A program made the position numbers and the translations under genes. From CAZJFH01 sp964545205 (lineage in GTDB: Bacteria > Pseudomonadota > Alphaproteobacteria > Rhodospirillales > Magnetospirillaceae): a stretch of DNA of 40,909 nt. Shown one piece after another: positions 1 to 8,096 of this stretch. Under the pieces are notes generated by a model that worked only from the letters and a program-made list of their open reading frames with translations, was not told where the DNA came from and made no database searches. The first letter of the stretch is position 1. Every line of letters starts with the position of its first letter. Location of the stretch: NCBI GenBank assembly GCA_964545205.1, contig CAZJFH010000048.1, positions 1-40,909 of the forward strand, given 5' to 3'.

Positions 1-1
1 C

Positions 2-715
2 AAGTCGCGCTTCCTCGCCGCCGCCAGCCACGACCTGCGCCAGCCGCTGCAGGCGACGCGGCTGTTCCTCGAGGTGCTGAAGCTGCGCCTCGACGAGCCG
101 TCGCTGAAGGGAATCGTCGAGAAGGCGATGACCGCGCTGGAGGCCACCGACGGCCTGCTCAACGCGCTGCTCGACGTCTCGACCCTGGAGGCCGGCGTCA
201 TCCGGCCGGAGGTCGGCGTGTTCCCGGTCGACCGGCTGCTGCGCCGGCTCGCCGACGAGGGCGCGCCGCAGGCCGCCGCCCAGGGGCTGCGGTTGCGGGT
301 GGTGCCCTGCACCGCGCTGGTGCGCAGCGATCCGGTGCTGCTGGAGCGCATGGTGCGCAACCTGCTCGCCAACGCCCTGCGCTACACGGCCAGCGGCGGC
401 ATCCTGATCGGCTGCCGCCGCGCCGGTGCCGGCACGATGCGCATCGACGTCTGCGACACCGGCCCCGGCATTCCCGCGGACAAGCTGCAGATGATCTTCG
501 AGGACTTCTATCAGATCGGCAACGCCGAGCGCGACCGCAGCCGCGGCCTCGGCCTCGGCCTGTCGGTGGTCGAGCGCATGGCCCGGCTGCTCGGTCACAA
601 GGTCGAGGTGCGCTCGACCGTCGGTTCGGGCTCGCGGTTCTCGATCGTCGTTCCGCTCGCCGGCATGCTGCCGGCGGCGCGCTCGGAATCGCTGCCCGAG
701 CTGGCCTCGGCCTGA
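2..715 (+). CDS. Histidine kinase, C-terminal part (5' end outside window)
   Basis: The frame is open from the first bases of the window, so the gene starts upstream. The visible part begins in the dimerisation and phospho-acceptor helix, with the H-box ASHDLRQPLQA in which H is the predicted phosphorylated residue. It continues through a complete HATPase_c domain: N-box MVRNLLANALRYT, G1 box DTGPGIP, the F-box region IFEDFYQI and G2 box GLGLGLSVV. The DLRQPLQA form of the H-box is common in hybrid kinases of proteobacteria. No receiver domain follows, because the protein ends about 15 residues after the ATPase domain. Its last 121 bp overlap, tail to tail, the end of the next gene on the other strand. 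Sensor input and partner regulator cannot be seen. Confidence 0.93.
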   Translation, partial: KSRFLAAASHDLRQPLQATRLFLEVLKLRLDEPSLKGIVEKAMTALEATDGLLNALLDVSTLEAGVIRPEVGVFPVDRLLRRLADEGAPQAAAQGLRLRVVPCTALVRSDPVLLERMVRNLLANALRYTASGGILIGCRRAGAGTMRIDVCDTGPGIPADKLQMIFEDFYQIGNAERDRSRGLGLGLSVVERMARLLGHKVEVRSTVGSGSRFSIVVPLAGMLPAARSESLPELASA

Positions 716-2595
716 TCCTGCCCGCGCGCCGGCAGCGTGAACACGAAGCGGCTGCCGGCCCCCGGCTCGGATTCGACCCAGATGCGGCCGCCGTGGCGCT
801 CGACGATGCGCCGGCAGATCGCCAGCCCGACGCCGGTCCCGGGATAGCGGTCGACCGGGTGCAGGCGGCGGAACACCTCGAAGATGCGCTCGTGGTACTC
901 GGGCGAGACGCCGATGCCGTTGTCGGCCACCGCGAACAGCCATTCGCCGCCGCGCCGCCACGCCGTGACGGCGATCCGCGGCGGACGGTCGGGCGCGTGG
1001 AACTTCAGGGCGTTGACGATCAGGTTCTGGAACACCTCGATCAGCGCCGTGGCGCTGGCGCGGACCACCGGCATCGGCCCGACCGTGACTTCGGCCTCGC
1101 TCTCGGCGATCGACAGCGCCAGGTTCTTCAGCACGGTGTCGAGCAGCCGGCGGCAGTCGACCGCCTGGGTCGGCAGCTCCTGCATGCCGGCGCGGGAGTA
1201 GGTCAACAGGTCGTCGACCAGCTCGCGCATGCGCCGGGCGGCGCCGGTGAGATAGTCGAGGAACTCGCGCTCCTCCGGCGACAGCCGGTCGCCCAGCCGC
1301 CGTTCGAGAAGCTGGGCGTAGCTGACGACCAGCCGCACCGGCTCCTTGAGGTCGTGCGCCGCCACATGGGCGAACTGCTGCAGCTCGGCGTTCGAACGGC
1401 CGAGCTCGTCGATGCTGGCCTTGAGGTCGGCCTCGCGCCGCAGGATGGTCGCCGCCATGTCGTTGAAGGCGCCGGCCAGGGTCGACAGCTCGCCGGGGCC
1501 GCCGGGCGCCGGGACGGCGAGGTGGTGACCGCCGTGCAGCGCCTGCACGGCGGTCGACAGCCGCCGGATCGGCCGGGTGATCGAGCGGTCGAGCAGGAAC
1601 AGCCCGCCCGGCAGCAGCACGGCCGCGACGGCCAGCAGGCCGAACAGGGCGGCGCGGCCGAACGCCGCGATGCTGGCGCGCAACTGGCTCTTCTCGGCGC
1701 CGATGACGAAAAAGGCGAAGCCGCCGTCGGCCAGCGGCAGCCGCACGGCGCCCAGGAACATGTCGGGATGCGGCAGCCGCCAGTCGGCCTCGCTGGCCGG
1801 CGGCGCCTCGCCGAGCACCGGCAGCCCCGCCGCCGATTCGGCCAGATCGACCCCGAACACCACCAGCCGCCCGTCGGCGGCCGACACCAGCGCGAACTGC
1901 AGGCTGGTGCCGCGCACGATGTCCTCGAGCGCGGCGCCGTCGAGCACGGTGCCGACGGTGACGCCGCCCTGCGCCTCGGCGGCCGCCCCGGGCAGCGTGT
2001 GGACCACCGGCAGGCCGGCGCGCAGCACGATGCGCCCGTCGAGCCCGCGGCGCTCGCTGTTCCCGGCGACCGGCGGCAGGGCCAGGAGCGACGGCGGCGC
2101 CACCAGCGGCCGGCCGCCGTCGCCGGCCACGCTCATCAGCACCGGCCCGCCGTTGTGGAACGAGCCGTAGCCGGTGGTCTCGGCGCCGCTCTCGGCGGCG
2201 TAGAAGGCGGCGATCTCGCCCTCGCGGTCGTGCAGGACGATGAAATCGACATGCGCCGCCCGCGCCTGCTTCGCCAGCTCGACCGCCAGCCCGGCCTTCT
2301 CGACGTCGAACACCAGCGGCTGCGGCCGGGCCCGGTCCTCGTAGCGGCTGATCAGATGCAGCCCGGCGACGACGTCGCGACGCGCCGCCAGGATGCGGGC
2401 GTTGCGCGCCAGATGCGCCTCGATGCGGGCGACCCGCGCCTCCAGCGCCTCGAAGGCGCGGGCGATCTCGTTGCGCGAGGTGGTCTCGTGCAGGTCGCCG
2501 AGCAGCAGCCGGAACAGTACCCCGACGACCGCGAGCGCCAGCGCGACCGAACCGAACCACAGCACCAGAAGGCGGATTCTGAGGGTTTTTGGCAT
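595..2595 (-). CDS. Membrane sensor histidine kinase with periplasmic sensor and HAMP domain
   Basis: A 666-residue inner-membrane sensor kinase. TM1 is at about residues 9-32, a periplasmic or cache-like sensor region spans about 35-310, TM2 is about 312-335, and HAMP is about 337-389. A coiled linker leads to the H-box AHVAAHDLKEPVR (predicted phospho-His414), followed by HATPase_c with N-box EVFQNLIVNALKF, DNGIGV and GTGVGLAI. The HDLKEP box resembles phytochrome-like kinases. I chose the ATG at 2595, four bases after the stop of the binding-protein gene, because it puts TM1 at the N-terminus; an in-frame ATG at 2628 would add 11 polar residues. A polar tail of about 44 residues follows the ATPase domain, and nearly all of it lies in the overlap with the convergent kinase gene. 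Pairing with a periplasmic binding protein suggests that protein feeds the signal (inference). Confidence 0.93.
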   Translation of the reverse strand: MPKTLRIRLLVLWFGSVALALAVVGVLFRLLLGDLHETTSRNEIARAFEALEARVARIEAHLARNARILAARRDVVAGLHLISRYEDRARPQPLVFDVEKAGLAVELAKQARAAHVDFIVLHDREGEIAAFYAAESGAETTGYGSFHNGGPVLMSVAGDGGRPLVAPPSLLALPPVAGNSERRGLDGRIVLRAGLPVVHTLPGAAAEAQGGVTVGTVLDGAALEDIVRGTSLQFALVSAADGRLVVFGVDLAESAAGLPVLGEAPPASEADWRLPHPDMFLGAVRLPLADGGFAFFVIGAEKSQLRASIAAFGRAALFGLLAVAAVLLPGGLFLLDRSITRPIRRLSTAVQALHGGHHLAVPAPGGPGELSTLAGAFNDMAATILRREADLKASIDELGRSNAELQQFAHVAAHDLKEPVRLVVSYAQLLERRLGDRLSPEEREFLDYLTGAARRMRELVDDLLTYSRAGMQELPTQAVDCRRLLDTVLKNLALSIAESEAEVTVGPMPVVRASATALIEVFQNLIVNALKFHAPDRPPRIAVTAWRRGGEWLFAVADNGIGVSPEYHERIFEVFRRLHPVDRYPGTGVGLAICRRIVERHGGRIWVESEPGAGSRFVFTLPARGQDQAEASSGSDSERAAGSMPASGTTIENREPEPTVERTSTL

Positions 2596-2599
2596 CGTC

Positions 2600-3532
2600 T
2601 CAAAAGATCGGCTCGACGGCGTCGACATTGTCGCGGGTCACCATCACCGACTCGGCGATCACCTCCCGCGGCACCGTTTGGCCGCGCAGCAGCCGCATCG
2701 CCAGCTCGGCCCCCTCCTTGCCGAAGGTCGGATAGGTGAACGAGGCCGCCTGCTCGCCGGCGCGGATCGCCTCGCGGGCCTCGGCGATGTAGTCGATGCC
2801 CACGGTCGGCACCGTGGCCGGATCGATGCCCCGGCCGCGCAGCGCCATGCGGGCGCCGGCCGCCATGCTGTCGCTCTGGGCGTAGATGGCGTCGAAGCGC
2901 AGGCCCGAGGCCAGCGCCTGCTCGACCGCGCGCAGCGCCTTGGCCCGCAGCGAGTCGCCGCGCAGGATCGCCACCACCTCGACCTCGGGATGGCCGGCGA
3001 TGCCCTCGAGGAAGCCTTCGGTGCGCTGGATCGCCGGCGTCGTCGTCGGGATGTGCTGCAGCATCAGGATGCGGCCCCGCCCGCCCAGCCGCTCGGCCAG
3101 GAAGACGCCGGCGCGGCGGGCGATCGCCCGGTTGTCGGCACCGACGAAGCTGGTGTAGGCGTCGCCTTCGACGCGGCGGCTCAGCAGGATCACCGGGATG
3201 CCCTTGGCGTGGACGGCGGCGAGGACCGGCGCCATGGCGACGGGATCGAGCGGGCTGGTGATCAGCACGTCGACGCCCTGGGCGGCGAAGGTTTCGATGT
3301 CGAGCACCTGCCGCGCCATGCTGCCGCCGGCGTCCGAATGCACGAACCGCACCTCGGGATGCCCGGCCAGCGCGCGGCGGACGTCGCGAACCTGGGCGGC
3401 GCGCCAGTCGTTGGCCATGGTGTCCTGGGCGAAGGCGACGACGTAGGTGCGCCCCGGCTCGGGGAATTCGGCGGCGGCAGGGCTGCAGATCAGTGCCGCC
3501 AGGGCGGCGAGCGCCGCGAGAAGTCGGGCCAT
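2600..3532 (-). CDS. Periplasmic sugar-type substrate-binding protein (RbsB/LacI-like fold)
   Basis: A 310-residue exported protein of the Peripla_BP_4 (ribose/galactose-binding) class. A typical Sec signal peptide (MARLLAALAALAAL then SPAAA) is cleaved near residue 21. The body has the two-lobed pattern of the family: AFAQDTMANDWRAAQ near the start, a DVLITSPLDP segment where these proteins form the ligand-cleft edge, then IYAQSDSMAAGA and VPTVGIDYIAEA. I chose the ATG at 3532 because a perfect AGGAGG ribosome site precedes it; an upstream in-frame start would add 12 residues before the signal peptide. No permease or ATPase gene is nearby. The next gene, 4 bp downstream, is a sensor kinase, so a co-sensor role like ChvE-VirA or TorT-TorS is plausible. 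The ligand is unknown. Confidence 0.9.
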   Translation of the reverse strand: MARLLAALAALAALICSPAAAEFPEPGRTYVVAFAQDTMANDWRAAQVRDVRRALAGHPEVRFVHSDAGGSMARQVLDIETFAAQGVDVLITSPLDPVAMAPVLAAVHAKGIPVILLSRRVEGDAYTSFVGADNRAIARRAGVFLAERLGGRGRILMLQHIPTTTPAIQRTEGFLEGIAGHPEVEVVAILRGDSLRAKALRAVEQALASGLRFDAIYAQSDSMAAGARMALRGRGIDPATVPTVGIDYIAEAREAIRAGEQAASFTYPTFGKEGAELAMRLLRGQTVPREVIAESVMVTRDNVDAVEPIF

Positions 3533-3635
3533 GCGAGCCTCCTGCCGGACGGGATTCCAGCATCCCATGCTAGCACGGCGCCATGGGCGGCTCTGTTGTA
3601 CGAGGGTCGGTGCCGTCCCGCCGAAAGTCGCAGGC

Positions 3636-4430
3636 TCAGGCCGCCCGACGACGGATCAGCCGCCAGGCCAGCGACGAGGCGACGCGCGCCGCGGCGCCCC
3701 GCGGCTCGAAGCCGACCGCCTTGCAGACCATCGCGGTGCTGCGCTCGACGATGTCGGGCCGGTAGAAGCGGTAGGCGTGGCGGCCGTAGGCCTCGGTGCA
3801 GCGACGGCGCTCGTAGGCGGCGTCCGGCTCGTTGGCGCAGTGCCAGGCGAAGGCGAGTTCGTCGTCGCCGCTCTCGCGGATGCGCCCCAGCGCCGTCGCC
3901 AGCCGCCGCCAGCGGCCGACGCCCTCGGTGTCGCGATAGCGCTTCTGATGGCCGTAGAACAGCTTGAAATGGCGCAGCTCGTCGGCGGCGATGTTGCGGC
4001 AGATCGTCGCCAGCACCGGCTCGTCGCAGCCGCGCGCCAGCGAGGTGTAGAACGAGCTGGTGCCGACCTCGACGATGCAGCGCGCCACCAGCTCGCCGGT
4101 GCGCGAGCCGCGCACGGAGTCCGGCGCGTCGACCGCGATCCTGTAGCCGTCTGCGAAGCGGCGGAAGGCGTCGGCGAACGAGAATCCGGGATCGGCCATC
4201 TCGGCCCAGCGGCCCAGCGCCGCGCCGTGGCGCACCTCCTCCTCGGCCCAGCGCCGCGCCGCTTCCTGGAACGCCGGATCGTCGTGGAAGACGTTGCACA
4301 GATAGGTCGCGTAGTCGGCGCCGTTGCGCTCGACCAGGGCCGCCGCCTTGGCGACCCGCAGCCGCGCCGGGTCGACCGCCCGCGGGTCGAATTCGTGCCA
4401 GGGGATGTCGTCCAGCGTCCAGTTTCGCAT
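3636..4430 (-). CDS. Ferritin-like diiron protein of unknown role
   Basis: A 264-residue soluble protein with the residue pattern of a ferritin-like four-helix diiron carboxylate fold: E34, then E65-V-R-H68, then E121, then E151-L-R-H154. That is the E / ExxH / E / ExxH order expected for two iron-binding helix pairs. Length and layout recall acyl-ACP-desaturase-like or rubrerythrin-like proteins, but I do not recognise a named enzyme and the substrate is unknown. The C-terminal third is Arg/Tyr-rich with several Cys. The ATG at 4430 has GGAG eight bases upstream. The gene follows xerD on the same strand after 64 bp and may be co-transcribed with it. An extended start near 4479 looks less likely. 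Confidence 0.8.
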   Translation of the reverse strand: MRNWTLDDIPWHEFDPRAVDPARLRVAKAAALVERNGADYATYLCNVFHDDPAFQEAARRWAEEEVRHGAALGRWAEMADPGFSFADAFRRFADGYRIAVDAPDSVRGSRTGELVARCIVEVGTSSFYTSLARGCDEPVLATICRNIAADELRHFKLFYGHQKRYRDTEGVGRWRRLATALGRIRESGDDELAFAWHCANEPDAAYERRRCTEAYGRHAYRFYRPDIVERSTAMVCKAVGFEPRGAAARVASSLAWRLIRRRAA

Positions 4431-4494
4431 GCAATCTCCGCCTCGAGCCGCGTCCCTGGTCCATATCGGCCGGCTTCATGCGCAGGCAAGGGCC

Positions 4495-5442
4495 TCAGTC
4501 GGAGGACGGCGGCCGCTTGCGGGGGAGGGCGACGCCGGCGAGCGGGTGGTGGCGCTGCACCAGACCCTTCAGGCGCTCGTCGAGAACATGGGTGTAGATC
4601 TCGGTGGTGGCGACGTCGGCGTGGCCCAGCATCTGCTGCACCGAGCGCAGGTCGGCGCCATGGGCGAGCAGGTGGGTGGCGAAGGAGTGCCGCAGCACGT
4701 GCGGCGACACCCGCGCCGGCGACAGGCCGGCCTCGACGGCGAGCTGCGCCAGCATCTTGGCGAAGCCGTCGCGGGTCAGGTGGCCCTCGGCGGCGCCCGA
4801 CGGGAACAGCCAGCGCGACGCGGTCTTCGGCGGCAGGCTCGCCGGGCGCAGGCGCAGCCACTCCGCCACGGCCTGGCGCGCCGGCTCGCCGACCGGCACC
4901 ATGCGCTCCTTGGCGCCCTTGCCGCGCACCACCAGGACGCGCGGGTCGCGCGCGACCGCCGCCAGCGGCAGCGAGACCAGCTCGGAGACGCGCATGCCGG
5001 TGGCGTAGATCAGCTCCAGCAGCGCCACCGCGCGGGCGCCGGCGACCCCGGACCGCCGGCGCGCGGCGGCGAACAGCGCCTCGACCTCGTCCTCGGTCAG
5101 GTACTTGGGCAACGGCCGGCCGAGCCGCGGCCCGTCGATCGCGGCGGTGGGATCGTCGCCGCGGCGGCCCTCGGCGACCAGGAAGCGATGGAACTGGCGC
5201 AGCGCCGACAGGCGGCGCGCGGCGGTGCGGGCGGCGAGGCCCTGCGCCGCCATCTGGCCGACATAGGCGCGCACGTCCTCGGTCGCGGCGGCGTCGACCG
5301 CGACGCCCGCGCCGGCCAGGAAGGCGGCGAAGTCCTCGAGGTCGCGGCGGTAGGCGGCCAGGGTGTTGGCGGCGGCCGCGCGTTCCGCCGCCATCATCTC
5401 CAGGAAGGTCTCGACGTGCCGGCGGCCCCCGTCGGAGGCCAT
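4495..5442 (-). CDS. xerD: Tyrosine recombinase XerD
   Basis: A 315-residue site-specific tyrosine recombinase, predicted to act with XerC at the chromosomal dif site to resolve dimers. The N-terminal SAM-like core-binding domain (about 8-95) is followed by the catalytic domain with all expected residues: R151 in ATGMRVSEL, K175 in RGKGAKER, H248 and R251 in HVLRHSFATHLL, H274 in LGHADVATT and the nucleophile Y283 in IYTHV. Length matches XerD (about 300). XerD rather than XerC is suggested by overall similarity and is less certain than the family. The ATG at 5442 lies 5 bp after the stop of the secreted-protein gene; a longer open frame upstream is out-of-frame shadow of that gene. No integron or phage genes lie nearby, so this is most likely the housekeeping enzyme. 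Confidence 0.92.
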   Translation of the reverse strand: MASDGGRRHVETFLEMMAAERAAAANTLAAYRRDLEDFAAFLAGAGVAVDAAATEDVRAYVGQMAAQGLAARTAARRLSALRQFHRFLVAEGRRGDDPTAAIDGPRLGRPLPKYLTEDEVEALFAAARRRSGVAGARAVALLELIYATGMRVSELVSLPLAAVARDPRVLVVRGKGAKERMVPVGEPARQAVAEWLRLRPASLPPKTASRWLFPSGAAEGHLTRDGFAKMLAQLAVEAGLSPARVSPHVLRHSFATHLLAHGADLRSVQQMLGHADVATTEIYTHVLDERLKGLVQRHHPLAGVALPRKRPPSSD

Positions 5443-5447
5443 CGCCG

Positions 5448-7202
5448 TCAGACGCCGTTGGCCAGCGCCGCCTCGACCGCCAGCGCCCGCGCCTCGTCGT
5501 CGAAGCCGACCAGGCGCAGGGCGGCGATGACGCGGTACAGGCTGGTCGGCTCGACGGCACCGGGGCCGTTGGGGCCCAGCGAGACCAAGGACAGCAGGAT
5601 GGTCTCGCCCAGGCGCAGATCCTCGGCGGCGATGCGCTGGGCGTGCCACAGCGCCGGCTGCGGCAGGTTGCCGGGCAGGGTGGTCGGGCCCTCCATCAGC
5701 GCCAGCCATTCCTCGCTGCCGACCCGGTCGCCGAGGGCGTCGAACAGCCCGAACAGCACCGCGGCCTGCCGGTTCGCCTGCTCCGGCGCCAGCGTCTTGC
5801 GGTCCTTGAGCCACGACAGCAGCTTCTCGGGACCGAGCGGCTGGTCCTCGCTGGCCTCGTGCAGGCGCATCAGCGGCCACACCGGCCCGGCGTCCGCGGG
5901 CGAGCGCTCGCACAGCGCCACCCACTTCTTCGCCGCCTCGGCGCGGCCGGCGGCCAGCAGGGCGCGCAGGGCGTCGCCGGCGAAGAAGCCGAGATCGGGC
6001 TGCGGCGCCATCTCCTGGATCAGCGGCGCGTGGACGCGGGCGGCGGCGGCGAACTGGCCGCGCTTGCGCGCCAGGGCGAACGACTTGGCGATGATCTCGG
6101 CCCGCGCCGAGGCCGAGGTCTGGAGCTGGGCGGCCCGGAACAGCAGGGCGCGGCTGCGGGCGCCGGCGTCTTCGGCGGCGTCGTCGAGCGAGCGCTCGGC
6201 CTCGTTCTCCTTCAGGGTGGTGCCGGCGTAGAGCTGGCGCAGCACCTCGGTGTCGAGGGCGCCGACGCCCTCGGCCTTCTCGGCGGCCAGCAGCCGGGTG
6301 TCGAGCGGCGCGTTGACCGACAGCGCCACCGCGCGCAGCACGGCGGGATCGTTGCCCAGCGCGGCGTCGATCGGCAGCGGCCGCTTGGCCTCCTTGAGCA
6401 TCGCGAGGTGCAGCGGCCGCGGTTGCGGCAGGGTCTCCAGCTCGGGTCCCGGCACGCCCAGCAGCACTTCCAGCGTGGCGTAGAAGGCGGGATCGATGTG
6501 GCCGCGCTCGCGCAGCCACGACGCCATCAGCCCGGCCTCGGCGACGCGGCCGGCGACGGCGTGGCAGAACGCCTCGACCTTGGCGAGATAGCCGTCCGCG
6601 TCCTCGCCCCGGCGCGCGGCGGCGATGTCGGCGCAGGCGGCCTCGTGGCGCCCCTCGAGCAGCAAGCCGTCGATGCGGTGGCGCAGCAGCCGCGTGGTCT
6701 CGCCGGCGCGCGGCGCGGCGTCGATCAGCGCCAGCATGCCCTCGACGTCGCCCATCGCCCACAGCCGCTCGACGCGCTGGGCCAGCAGCGACGGACCGAG
6801 CGGCGCCTCTCCTTCGGGCACCGCCGCGGTCGACAGCAGCAGCTTGCGCATCATCGCGCGCATGGTCCGCGACGGCGTGGTCGCGGGCAGGCTGGGCAGC
6901 AGTTTCTGCACCAGCGGGCGCATGCTGCCGCTCCACATGTCGATGCCGAGCCCGCCGCGGCGCTCGTCGAGCACGCCGACGGCGTTGAAGTCGGGGGCGG
7001 CCAGCGATTCGACCTGCACGCCGGAGCCGCCGGAGGGGCGCGAGTCGGGCTTGGTCACGGGAGCGACGACGGCGGCCGGGCGCTCGGCCGCGGGCGCGCG
7101 GCGCAACGGCGTCGGCGCCGTCTCGGCCGCGGCGGCGCCGGCCCAGGCGGCGGCCGCCAGGGCCAGCAGGCCGATCGCCGCGTTAGCGGGGGAAGCGGTC
7201 AT
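5448..7202 (-). CDS. Secreted alpha-helical repeat protein of unknown function
   Basis: A 584-residue exported protein. The N-terminus carries a signal peptide (GLLALAAAAWAGAAAAE, cleavage near residue 26) and an Ala/Pro-rich linker to about residue 60. The rest is Ala/Leu/Glu-rich helix pairs resembling TPR or other alpha-solenoid repeats, with segments such as RHRIDGLLLEGRHEAACADI and ALFRAAQLQTSASAR-like helices. I recognise no catalytic motif and do not assign a function. It lies between a 46-residue membrane miniprotein, whose end overlaps its start by 20 bp, and xerD, and the three genes look like one transcription unit. A periplasmic scaffold or cell-envelope role is only a guess. Confidence 0.85.
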   Translation of the reverse strand: MTASPANAAIGLLALAAAAWAGAAAAETAPTPLRRAPAAERPAAVVAPVTKPDSRPSGGSGVQVESLAAPDFNAVGVLDERRGGLGIDMWSGSMRPLVQKLLPSLPATTPSRTMRAMMRKLLLSTAAVPEGEAPLGPSLLAQRVERLWAMGDVEGMLALIDAAPRAGETTRLLRHRIDGLLLEGRHEAACADIAAARRGEDADGYLAKVEAFCHAVAGRVAEAGLMASWLRERGHIDPAFYATLEVLLGVPGPELETLPQPRPLHLAMLKEAKRPLPIDAALGNDPAVLRAVALSVNAPLDTRLLAAEKAEGVGALDTEVLRQLYAGTTLKENEAERSLDDAAEDAGARSRALLFRAAQLQTSASARAEIIAKSFALARKRGQFAAAARVHAPLIQEMAPQPDLGFFAGDALRALLAAGRAEAAKKWVALCERSPADAGPVWPLMRLHEASEDQPLGPEKLLSWLKDRKTLAPEQANRQAAVLFGLFDALGDRVGSEEWLALMEGPTTLPGNLPQPALWHAQRIAAEDLRLGETILLSLVSLGPNGPGAVEPTSLYRVIAALRLVGFDDEARALAVEAALANGV

Positions 7203-7323
7203 TCGGAATGACCTTCTCGATCCTGGCGGTCGGCGCCGGCGGATCCCACGTCGCGAGATAGGCGCCGCCGCCGACCACGACCACGCCGACCAGGAGGACC
7301 AGGAAACGGGACAACTTGCTCAT
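7183..7323 (-). CDS. 46-residue membrane-anchored miniprotein
   Basis: A short open frame reading MSKLSRFLVLL at its start and EKVIPNDRFPR at its end. It has a basic N-terminus, one hydrophobic helix (about residues 7-24, Val/Leu/Gly-rich), then YLATWDPPAP and a short charged periplasmic tail, so it is a single-pass inner-membrane peptide with its C-terminus outside. The TAA stop lies 20 bp inside the next gene, so translation of the two is probably coupled. From memory, short proteins with an ATWD.PAP...P.DRFP tail occur at this position in related alphaproteobacteria, which favours a real gene. Function unknown. An AGGTG about 12 bp upstream of the ATG is a weak ribosome site. Confidence 0.75.
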   Translation of the reverse strand: MSKLSRFLVLLVGVVVVGGGAYLATWDPPAPTARIEKVIPNDRFPR

Positions 7324-7556
7324 GACGAGTCGGCACCTGCGATTGTACTCTATGGACAGCCCCGCCCGGCGGCGGTTACAAGCGCGGGGCGGCTCGACGG
7401 GGCGCGACGATCTGCCCGCGCTCTTGTATACGCCCGCGACGTTAACAGAGGGTTGAGTTTGGATTCATCCGACATGGCGAGCGACGTCCACTCTACCGGC
7501 CCCGGCGGCACCTTTCAACCGGCGCCCTGCCGCATATCGCCTGGGTCGAGGCGGCG

Positions 7557-8096
7557 ATGACCGAACTGGCGCTGACCCGGCCGGTGGTGCTGATCGGCCT
7601 GATGGGGGCCGGCAAGAGCTGCATCGGCCGGCGCTTGGCGGCCCGCCTGGACATTCCCTTCACCGACGCCGACGCCGAGATCGAGGCGGCGGCCGGCTGT
7701 TCGGTCTCCGACATCTTCGCGCTGTACGGCGAGGCGGCGTTCCGCGAGGGCGAGCGCAAGGTGATGGCGCGGCTGCTCGGCGGGCCGGTGCGGATCCTGG
7801 CCGCCGGCGGCGGCGCCTTCATGGACCCCGAGACGCGCCGCTGCATCCGCGACAACGCGATCTCGCTGTGGCTGCGCGCCGACCTCGACCTGCTGGTCAA
7901 GCGCACCGCCGGCCGCGACCACCGGCCGCTGCTGCGCGAGGGCGATCCGCGCGAGACCCTGCGGCGGCTGATCGAGCAGCGCTATCCCGTCTACGCCGCG
8001 GCCGACGTCGTCGTCGACAGCCTCGACGAGCCGCCCGAGCGCACCGTCGACTCGGTGCTGGCGGCCTTGCGCCGACATGTGGAGAAGGCAGCGTGA
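7557..8096 (+). CDS. aroK: Shikimate kinase
   Basis: A 179-residue cytosolic P-loop kinase that phosphorylates shikimate at the 3-OH using ATP, step five of the shikimate pathway. The Walker A motif GLMGAGKS (residues 14-21) is followed by TDADAEIE, which supplies the shikimate/Mg-binding Asp, FREGERKV with the substrate-binding Arg, the LAAGGGAF loop, and the lid/adenine region with RDHRPLL. Length matches AroK (about 170-190). The ATG at 7557 follows a purine-rich GAGGCGGCG. It overlaps aroB by 4 bp (GTGA), so the two consecutive-pathway enzymes are translationally coupled, a classic arrangement in proteobacteria. Confidence 0.97.
   Translation: MTELALTRPVVLIGLMGAGKSCIGRRLAARLDIPFTDADAEIEAAAGCSVSDIFALYGEAAFREGERKVMARLLGGPVRILAAGGGAFMDPETRRCIRDNAISLWLRADLDLLVKRTAGRDHRPLLREGDPRETLRRLIEQRYPVYAAADVVVDSLDEPPERTVDSVLAALRRHVEKAA

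Noticed and set aside
2596..2628. Upstream ATG of the membrane kinase (11 extra residues)
   Set aside because: It would overlap the binding-protein gene and put a polar stretch before TM1. The ATG at 2595 fits better.
3447..7211. Very long plus-strand open frame opposite xerD and the secreted protein
   Set aside because: Shadow frame of high-GC genes: Arg/Gly/Gln/His-rich low-complexity translation, no domains, while the minus strand has recognised proteins.
7474..7560. 28-codon open frame ending in an ATGA overlap with aroK
   Set aside because: No ribosome site and no recognisable composition. Could be a leader peptide, but nothing supports it.
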